64,000 nt of DNA. It comes from DATLSM01 sp963722965 (GTDB taxonomy: Bacteria; Actinomycetota; Thermoleophilia; Solirubrobacterales; 70-9). Numbering within the stretch: the first letter of the stretch is position 1; each line of letters opens with the position of its first letter. Made by a program: the position numbers and the translations under genes. This document shows positions 58,100 to 64,000 of this stretch, in pieces. Location: assembly GCA_963722965.1 (NCBI GenBank), contig CAVROX010000008.1:1-64000 (forward strand). The letters are read 5' to 3'. The notes below the pieces were generated by a model. That model had not been told where the DNA came from. It saw nothing but the letters and a program-made list of their open reading frames with translations, and ran no database searches.

Positions 58100-58633
58100 C
58101 GCTCCTCGCCATCGTTGTCCGATGATCCTAATCCACAGTGTGCGCTACAGACGGCCAGTAATCCGCGCGGCGCTCCCCTGGCGGCGGCCTCCCTTTCGAC
58201 CCACGCTGCCAGTCGTGGGGAACTGGCCAGTCGGAGTGGAACCGAGCCCAATGCCGCGTTAAGCCATGGCTTGGCGCTCCCCGACCTTGTCCTGGAGAAC
58301 TCGCGTCCAGGGGACCCAGGAGTCGAAGGCCGCTCCGGATCATCGACCTCGACCGGCGCTCCCGCGTCCGGAGCGGAGGACCTGTTTCTGCGTGACTCCG
58401 AACGCAAGCAGACCCGCGGGTCGGAGCAACTACGAGGGATTGTCGCCAATGCCCGGCCGGAGCTTGTGACGAGGAAGAGGCACAAAACCTTTGTCCCGAT
58501 TGTCTTGATTGCTTGGAATTGGGTGCTAGGCATGAGGATAAGGCCGCGGCGATGCCAGGCCAACGACCTCCAGCGCGATGGCTCGCCCCTTTGGGTCGGG
58601 GCGACCTCGCTAGGATCGGAGTCCAGAATCCCC
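58100..58633. other. Intergenic region before tRNA-Ser(CGA)
   Basis: Open frames exist on both strands but overlap each other and have Arg, Ser and Pro-rich composition; one on the minus strand runs across the tRNA. I see no supported gene. It should hold the tRNA promoter and that of the leftward repeat protein. Confidence 0.4.
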
Positions 58634-58722
58634 GGAGGGGTGCCGGAGTGGTTGAACGGGGCAGTCTCGAAAACTGTTGGGGGTCGCAAGGCCCCTCGTG
58701 GGTTCGAATCCCACCCCCTCCG
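58634..58722 (+). tRNA. tRNA-Ser(CGA)
   Basis: Acceptor arms GGAGGGG and CCCCTCC pair, the anticodon loop CTCGAAA gives CGA, and a long variable arm and the T arm GGGTTCGAATCCC are present. A class II serine tRNA without an encoded CCA. Confidence 0.95.
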
Positions 58723-59127
58723 CTTTGCAGCGCGGATTCCGCGGTCCTATGCGGGATCGCGGGCGGTGTCTCGTCCATCTTGGAGCGCGTCCCTGTTGCC
58801 GGTCAACGCCGCCTAAGACCGCCTAGCAGAGGCAGCGCCGATCGCAAAACCGATCGCACAGACCCACCCCTGCTCCGGCGTTCGCGGAATAGCAGTCAGG
58901 CACGGCTAGAAGCGCAGCACCGCGGCCGGAGAGGGCGGTCCGTTTCGTCACGCCGTCGCTGCGGCGAAGCAGCCATTCCGAGACGGAACCTGCCGAAAAT
59001 GAGATTGGCCGGGGAGGGGCGCATTCGGCGTAAGCTCGGCCCCTGTCTTGCCATGGACCCGCAAACCGGTGCCTGCCATGCCGCTTGACGTTCCCGAAAA
59101 GTTGCGCGTCAGAGCCGACCAGTTGCG
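58723..59127. other. Intergenic region without a recognisable gene
   Basis: No convincing coding frame or RNA gene is seen in these 405 bases between the tRNA and the end of the RCC1-repeat gene. Confidence 0.4.
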
Positions 59128-61161
59128 CTACCTGACGATCGTAAAATGCAGTGCGACCGGTGTCGAGCGTGCCCCGGCGGAGTTGGCGGTGATAATAAGG
59201 GTGTAGCGTCCCGGCCACAGCTTCTTGGAGCGCGAGAGTGGGCCCTCGAAGACAACCCTGTTTACGTTCTTGTGGCCGCGGAAGGTGAGCGTCCCCATGC
59301 TCAAGCTGCGCTTGCAAGAGGCGGCGTTCCGGTCAGTTTTGGCGAGGCACTTGCGACTGACCCTGCGGCCTGTGACTGTCTGGGTGAATCTTAATGTGAC
59401 GGCGGCCCGCTCGTTGAGCGAGAAAGAGAACGTAGTGCCAAGCGGAGTCTTCTTCTTCTTCCCTTCTTGCTGGCTGATCTGCGCTAGCTTGTTGCCCTCA
59501 CGCCACCTTGAGGCCGACTGGTGGACAGAGGTGATCAAAGGGGACAGCGCCGCCGCAGCTTTGATCGTGATCGCAAGCGAGGCCTGGTTCTGGATGCCGT
59601 CGCTGTCCATGACCGTGAACGTTGTCGGGTAGCTGCCGGCAGTAGTCGGCGTGCCGGAGATGGCTCCGCTTGTCTGGTCGATCGACAAGCCAGGTGGCAG
59701 GTTGATAGCAGACCACGTGTACGGTGGGGCGCCGCCGCCGCCCTGCATCTGCGCCCTGTAGGGGGACCCGACCGTGCCGAAACGCAGGGAGTCACTGAGC
59801 ACGGTCAGACCATCTACCACTACAAGCGTGTGGAACGCATCTGATCCACGAGCCATCGTGTTTACCTTCGCGGCGGCCGGCATTGTCACTAGGGTAGGCG
59901 TTGGGATCGAGTCTTGGGTCGTGGCGTTGCCGAGCTGCCCGTAGTGGTTTTCACCAAAGGCGTAGAGCTGGCCGCCGGAGGTGAGCGCGAAGCTGGAGAA
60001 GGCGCCGGCAGCGATCTGGGTGACTTGCCCGCTCGCGCCCGCTAAAGTCACCAGACTCGGCGTGGGGTTCGGTTTTTCGCTCTCTGCGTTGCCGAGCTGC
60101 CCGTAGCGATTGTCGCCGAAGGCATAAAGCTGGCCACTGGATGTGAGCGCGAGGCTGAAGAAGGCGCCAGCGGTGATCTGGACGACAGGGCCGCTTGCGC
60201 CAGACAGCCAGACTTGGGTCGGCGTTGGGTTCGGTGCTCCAGTCCCGTTTGCTCCGATCCCGTTGTTGATGGCGTTGCCGAGCTGCCCGTAGTGGTTTTC
60301 GCCGAAAGCGTAAACCTGGCCGCTGGACGTCAGCACGAGGCTGTGGTTGCCACTAGCGGCGACTTGCGTAGCTGGCCCTATTGCGCCCGGCAAGGTGACC
60401 AAGGTCGGCGTTGGGTTCGGTGCTCCGGTCCCGTTGTTGGTGGCGTTGCCGAGCTGCCCGTATTGGTTTTCGCCGAAAGCGTAAAGCTGGCCACTGGCGG
60501 TAAGGGCGAAGCTGTCGAAGCCGCCGGCTGCGATCTGGATGACAGGGCCGATTGCGCCCGGCAAGGTGACCAAGGTCGGCGTTGGGTTCGGTGCTTCGGT
60601 TCCGTCGTTGGTGGAGTTGCCTAGCTCGCCGTAGTCGTTTTGACCGAAGGCGTAAAGCTGGTGGCTTGATGTCAGCACGAGGCTATGTACGAACCCAGCA
60701 GCGATCTGGATGCCGGGGCCGATTGCGCCCGGCAAGGTGACCAAGGTCGGCGTTGGGTTCAGTGCTCCGGTCCCGTTGTTGGTGGCGTTGCCGAGCTGGC
60801 CATAGAAATTTCCACCGAAGGCATAGAGCTGGCCGCTGGACGTCAGCACGAGGCTGTGGTTGCCACCAGCGGCGACTTGCGTAGCTGGACCGCTTGCGCC
60901 CGGCAATGTGACCAAGGTCGGCGTTGGGTTGGGTTTTTCGCTCCCATTGTTGGCGGCGTTGCCGAGCTGCCCGTAGCGGTTGTCGCCGAAAGCGTAGAGC
61001 TGACCTGGAGATGTGCTCGACGCTGCGTTCGCGAGTGCCGGCGCCACAGTCGCCACGAGCGCCAGCAGGGCCACGGGGAGTGTCAGCCGAACAGTGCCGC
61101 GAGGGCCGACCTGATCGCTTATCCAAGCCCACACTTTGTACCTGCTGTGCCCGTCCAACAA
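59128..61161 (-). CDS. Secreted RCC1-repeat protein with an Ig-like domain
   Basis: The 677-residue protein has an N-terminal signal segment (TLPVALLALVATVAPALANA). Seven RCC1 repeats follow, each about 57 residues and starting GQLYAFG-x-N-x-YGQLGN, with a TPTLVTLPGA turn and an HSLVLTSS end. Seven RCC1 blades usually form one closed beta-propeller. After them comes an Ig-like domain (PPYTWSAINLPPGLSID then SGTPTTAGSYPTTFTVMD), of the putative-Ig type, and a basic C-terminal domain. It is exported; a binding or adhesion role is inference. The repeats are nearly identical in DNA. Confidence 0.85.
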   Translation of the reverse strand: MLDGHSRYKVWAWISDQVGPRGTVRLTLPVALLALVATVAPALANAASSTSPGQLYAFGDNRYGQLGNAANNGSEKPNPTPTLVTLPGASGPATQVAAGGNHSLVLTSSGQLYAFGGNFYGQLGNATNNGTGALNPTPTLVTLPGAIGPGIQIAAGFVHSLVLTSSHQLYAFGQNDYGELGNSTNDGTEAPNPTPTLVTLPGAIGPVIQIAAGGFDSFALTASGQLYAFGENQYGQLGNATNNGTGAPNPTPTLVTLPGAIGPATQVAASGNHSLVLTSSGQVYAFGENHYGQLGNAINNGIGANGTGAPNPTPTQVWLSGASGPVVQITAGAFFSLALTSSGQLYAFGDNRYGQLGNAESEKPNPTPSLVTLAGASGQVTQIAAGAFSSFALTSGGQLYAFGENHYGQLGNATTQDSIPTPTLVTMPAAAKVNTMARGSDAFHTLVVVDGLTVLSDSLRFGTVGSPYRAQMQGGGGAPPYTWSAINLPPGLSIDQTSGAISGTPTTAGSYPTTFTVMDSDGIQNQASLAITIKAAAALSPLITSVHQSASRWREGNKLAQISQQEGKKKKTPLGTTFSFSLNERAAVTLRFTQTVTGRRVSRKCLAKTDRNAASCKRSLSMGTLTFRGHKNVNRVVFEGPLSRSKKLWPGRYTLIITANSAGARSTPVALHFTIVR
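59818..61005 (-). repeat. Seven tandem RCC1-coding repeats, unit about 171 bases
   Basis: The seven repeats have lengths of about 57, 57, 57, 57, 62, 54 and 52 codons. Repeats 2, 3 and 4 are most alike. The fifth carries a five-residue insertion and the sixth a three-residue deletion. Such near-identity suggests recent duplication or gene conversion within the gene. Confidence 0.8.
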
Positions 61162-61337
61162 CGACCTCCCCAGCTAGTCCGCAGCGCATATGTTACCGGC
61201 CCCCTCACCGAAAGCGGCGGGTCATCGCCCAAGGGCGACCGCAACACTGGGCAAGGCCTGTGTTTAGTGCGATCAGAGGATAGTCTCGCAGCCATTAAGC
61301 GCGTGTCGAGAGCCAGGACTATCCAGGAGGAATACCG

Positions 61338-62384
61338 ATGAAGCGTCGACAGCGACACGGGGCCAATACAAGCGCCGATATCGGCAAGTGGCGCGACAGA
61401 TCAGGCCGACGCGGCCTTGCGGCCATCGTCGCGGCGAGCACCTTGGCACTCATTGGATCCATCCCCGCACATGCATCGACCGTCACCGTCGGAAGTGTTC
61501 TGCCCACCACCTTCACCCCCAGCACGTTCGGCCAGGTGGAGACCCTCTTCAACACCGCACTGCCGGAGAGGGGCGCCAACCTTGTCTCGCCGGTGAGCGG
61601 CGCGATCGTGCGCTGGCGGGTGCAGGGAGCCAACGGCGGCCCTTACTACCTGCGGGTGCTCCGCCCGAACGGCTCCGGCGCTTACACGGCGGAAGGCACC
61701 AGCGGCCCGGGGATCCCAACCGGAGCCGGACTCCAAACCTTCACGGCGAACATGCCGATCGAAGCCGGCGATCTGATCGGCATCGACCCGACCAACGCCA
61801 CCGACGGGATCGGAATCGCCTCGGTCCCAGATGCGAGCTTCGCCTACATCTTCCCCCCGCCCTTCGACAACTCAACCGTGGCCCCGAGTGGGAATGGATC
61901 GGGACAGGAGATCGAGCTCAACGCCGAAGTTCAGCCCGCCCCCGAAATAACCTCGGTCGCCCCTCCGTCAGGCTCGGTCGCCGGGGGCACTATGGTGACT
62001 ATCAGCGGTACGAACTTTACCTCGGCCAGTGCGGTTAAGTTCGGCTCAACGCCAGCCTCCAGCTTCACGGTCGAATCCGACACCAAGATCACCGCGATCA
62101 CGCCGCCCAGCTCTATTCCTGGCGAAGTCAACGTGAGCGCGACCACCGCGGCCGGGAGTAGCCGCCCCGTGGGAGTCGACAGCTTTAGATACACCGCGTG
62201 TGTCGTCCCCAGACTGAAGGGCAAGAAACTGAGCCCCGGCAAGACCGCGCTGCGGAGGGCCCACTGCGCGCTCGGCACGGTCAAGGGCCGAAAGGGCAAG
62301 TCGGCCAAGGTGACAAGCCAGAGCCCCAATCCGGGCAAGGTGCTTGCGCCAGGCGGCAAGGTGAATATCAAGCTGCGTGGGTAG
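61338..62384 (+). CDS. Secreted IPT/TIG-domain protein with C-terminal PASTA-like domain
   Basis: The 348-residue protein has a signal peptide after a basic N-terminus (GLAAIVAASTLALIGSIPAH). A beta-rich domain with GSGAYTAEGTSGPG and IPTGAGLQTFTANMPIEAGD follows, then an IPT/TIG domain (ITSVAPPSGSVAGGTMVTIS, with GTNFTSASAVKFG). The C-terminal part CVVPRLKGKKLSPGKTALRR and QSPNPGKVLAPGGKVNIKL has the shape of a PASTA domain, which binds peptidoglycan in other proteins. It is thus probably cell-wall associated. It is divergent from the RCC1 gene. Confidence 0.75.
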   Translation: MKRRQRHGANTSADIGKWRDRSGRRGLAAIVAASTLALIGSIPAHASTVTVGSVLPTTFTPSTFGQVETLFNTALPERGANLVSPVSGAIVRWRVQGANGGPYYLRVLRPNGSGAYTAEGTSGPGIPTGAGLQTFTANMPIEAGDLIGIDPTNATDGIGIASVPDASFAYIFPPPFDNSTVAPSGNGSGQEIELNAEVQPAPEITSVAPPSGSVAGGTMVTISGTNFTSASAVKFGSTPASSFTVESDTKITAITPPSSIPGEVNVSATTAAGSSRPVGVDSFRYTACVVPRLKGKKLSPGKTALRRAHCALGTVKGRKGKSAKVTSQSPNPGKVLAPGGKVNIKLRG

Positions 62385-62614
62385 GACGGCCGGGCCGCTC
62401 GGTAGCGGGAACGAAGTCGGTTACCAGCGGGAGGCGACAACCTCTCTGGACGCCTCTGGGGACCGGGCTAGCCCGGACTAACCCCAAGTACCCCGGACAC
62501 CTCCGGGTCCCATAGCGACGCCTTCATGCCGGACGCCCGGCCATGGCCAGGCGTCCGCGCCTGCGCTCAGGCTCACGGCTCAACGCCAATCAAGCTCAGA
62601 GAGGAGCGCAAGCG

Positions 62615-62749
62615 ATGACCCATGATGACGTGCTGTTCGGATTCCGGCTGCGCCTGTTCACCCTGGCCGAGGAGCTCGGCAATTGCCGGCAGGTTTGCCG
62701 CAAGCAGCTCGGCCTGTTCTCCGGGGCGCACGTGGTCGGCAGAGCGTAG
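62615..62749 (+). pseudogene. 5' remnant of an IS481-type transposase
   Basis: The 44-residue frame MTHDDVLFGFRLRLFTLAEE followed by LGN is the typical N-terminus of IS481-family transposases (helix-turn-helix part). It then diverges and stops at 62749, where the family runs on for about 300 residues. The rest of the element is missing. It abuts the truncated end of the PIN-like gene. Confidence 0.6.
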
Positions 62750-62758
62750 TAGCACCAC

Positions 62759-62971
62759 TCAGGGAGTAGGCAGGGAACCGAGGGCAAGTAGGGCTCCGAA
62801 GTCCGCGTCGGCGGTCACCAGGACCTGATCCTGATCAGCGGCTGCCTGCAGGGTCTCCGGATCGGGTGCCACGAGTAGGCCTATATCAATGACATGGGCG
62901 GTGTCGTGACCCGCCTCGCTCAGGCGACGCGCGACCTCAGGCGAGAGATTCGCATCGAAGAGGAGCCTCAC
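62759..62971 (-). CDS. DUF5615 / PIN-like protein, probably truncated at the C-terminus
   Basis: The 70 residues match the start of DUF5615-type PIN-like proteins: RLLFDANLSPEVARRLSEAG, then HVIDIGLL, and VLVTADADFGALLAL with the acidic metal-binding residues. Relatives usually continue for 30 to 40 residues after this last motif. Here the frame ends GSLPTP, next to the IS481 remnant. Such proteins are putative toxin nucleases of toxin-antitoxin pairs. No antitoxin gene is visible on its upstream side, where an IS630 element now sits. Confidence 0.65.
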   Translation of the reverse strand: MRLLFDANLSPEVARRLSEAGHDTAHVIDIGLLVAPDPETLQAAADQDQVLVTADADFGALLALGSLPTP

Positions 62972-63018
62972 CCGGCTCTAGTGGGCTGTATCCCAACGTC
63001 GCACCCGAAACCCTGAAC

Positions 63019-64000
63019 TCACGCCGCGACTCGTAGCTTGGCTTCCAACTGGGCGAGGCGACGATCGCGATGGGGCCCGTTTCTGTAACTGATGTGGCGG
63101 GCAAGGGCGTGGGCGAAGGCATCCCAATCGAGGTAGTCAGTGTTCTTGACGACGAACTCGGCGATTGGCCAGAAGTGGCACTCGATCGGGTTCAGGTAGC
63201 TGGCGTAGGTCGGGGTCGGCACGAGCACGATGCGGCTTTTGCCGGCAAATTCGCGGACCTCGGGAGTCCAGTTGGCCGAGAGGTTGTCCTGGATCCAGTA
63301 GAGGGTGACCTTCGCCGGGTAGCAGAGGCGGATCTGGCGCATGAAGCCGAGCACGTCGCGCCCGCGCCGTCGCGGGCGAAGCCTCAGCCGCAGTCGATCA
63401 GCGCCGAGGTCATAGGCACCGAAGCCGTAGCGCACCCCGGCCCTGCGGTTGAAGGTGGCCCGGTGGCGCTCGGGTTTGCCTTTCGGGGCCCAGCCAGCCC
63501 CATGCGTCGGTCGCAGGGAGATCGGGCCCATCTGGTCAAAGGCGATCACGACCGCCCCCTTCGGAGGCCGCTTGCAGAGCGCGATCACCCGCTGGGCTTT
63601 TGCCTCGTAGTCGGGGTCGGGAGAGGCCTTCCAGGAGCGGGTGCGCTGGAAGGAGAGGTTGGCGGCGGCGAGGATGCGGCCGAGGTGTGCCGGGGAGATC
63701 TCGATCCCCTCCGCCTCGGCGAGATGGGCGGCGAGGCGGCGCAACGACCAGCGCGTCAGCGCGGCCCCCTGGGTGTCGGGGCGGGCACCGGCCACCGCAA
63801 CGATCCGCTCGCGCTGGGCCTCGGTGATCCGGCGGGGACGCCCGCCCCGGTAATTAGGGCGCAGTGATTGCAAACCCCTTTGGTTGAACTCGGTAATCAC
63901 CTTGCGTACGTGGCTCTCGTCGGTTTGCCACATGGCGGCGATCTGGGTAGCGGAGTGCTGGGTCGCTGAGGCCAGCACGATTCCAGCTCGCTGGCGGGTC
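63019..64000 (-). mobile_element. IS630-family transposase, runs off the right edge
   Basis: The reading frame stays open to the window edge; the first Met inside is at 63978, but TRQRAGIVLASATQHSATQI reads on beyond it, so the start lies outside. The protein has a helix-turn-helix N-terminus (ATQIAAMWQTDESHVRKVI), a second one (RWSLRRLAAHLAEAEGIEIS) and the DDE catalytic core: the first Asp in VIAFDQMGP, the second in YWIQDNLSANW and the Glu in YLNPIE. These mark the IS630/Tc1 family. The stop is at 63019. I could not see a terminal inverted repeat left of it. Confidence 0.85.

Noticed and set aside
58128..58816. Long overlapping frames on both strands around tRNA-Ser(CGA)
   Set aside because: They run through the tRNA, overlap each other almost fully and show no motif or natural composition.
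1..64000. CRISPR arrays and rRNA genes
   Set aside because: No regularly spaced short repeats with unique spacers and no rRNA-like sequence were seen; the only tandem array is protein-coding (RCC1).

Overview
The window is GC-rich bacterial DNA with many GTG and TTG starts, tightly packed genes and long secreted or polytopic proteins. The gene content (oxidative pentose phosphate cluster, cytochrome bd, Kdp potassium pump, several GT39-like membrane enzymes, a secreted beta-propeller protein, short actinobacterial-type 6-phosphogluconate dehydrogenase) suggests an actinobacterium, most likely of the class Thermoleophilia (Solirubrobacterales-like). That placement is inference; no rRNA gene is present.

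Layout. 1-5.45 kb is the right end of an integrated element. It holds a frame-broken STAND NTPase with an N-terminal nuclease-like domain, a trypsin-like protease with one frame break, a tyrosine recombinase, and the 3' half of a tRNA-Arg(ACG) as the likely attachment site. 5.6-25.2 kb is chromosomal accessory metabolism: an SDR enzyme, a hotdog thioesterase, a methyltransferase, an MpaB-like oxygenase, a CrtA-like monooxygenase divergent from a TetR regulator with twin operators, a DHA2 exporter, phosphoesterase and phosphodiester glycosidase genes, small membrane proteins, an MBL hydrolase with a PQQ-type propeller protein, and two GT39-like enzymes flanking a secreted glycosidase-like protein. 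25.5-38.7 kb is a carbon and redox block: zwf, gnd, pgl, rpiA, tkt, tal, pgi and cydAB, with an FAD oxidase and a nucleotidyltransferase fragment inside it. 38.7-44 kb holds a HAD phosphatase, two lipid-modifying enzymes (cfa-type methyltransferase and a desaturase) and a large membrane protein. 44-51.9 kb is a Kdp locus in the order F-A-C-B-D with a kinase-less KdpD and two universal stress proteins. 51.9-64 kb holds a subtilisin, tadA, two tRNA-Ser genes, a cellulose-synthase-like enzyme, secreted repeat proteins (including a seven-repeat RCC1 protein), and IS remnants ending in an IS630-type transposase that runs off the right edge.

The most striking observation concerns gnd, pgl, tkt, tal, pgi, cydA, cydB and kdpD. 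By hand I count about 67 one-base insertions and 9 one-base deletions in these genes. Every one can be placed at a third codon position. Nearly all insertions read as two alternative, usually synonymous, wobble bases written one after the other; the deletions read as a missing wobble base. The sum of shifts restores the correct frame in every gene. This looks like a consensus made from two strains, in which variable third positions were written as indels. It does not look like gene decay or random sequencing error. Neighbouring genes (zwf, rpiA, the FAD oxidase, kdpA, kdpC, kdpB) are fully open.
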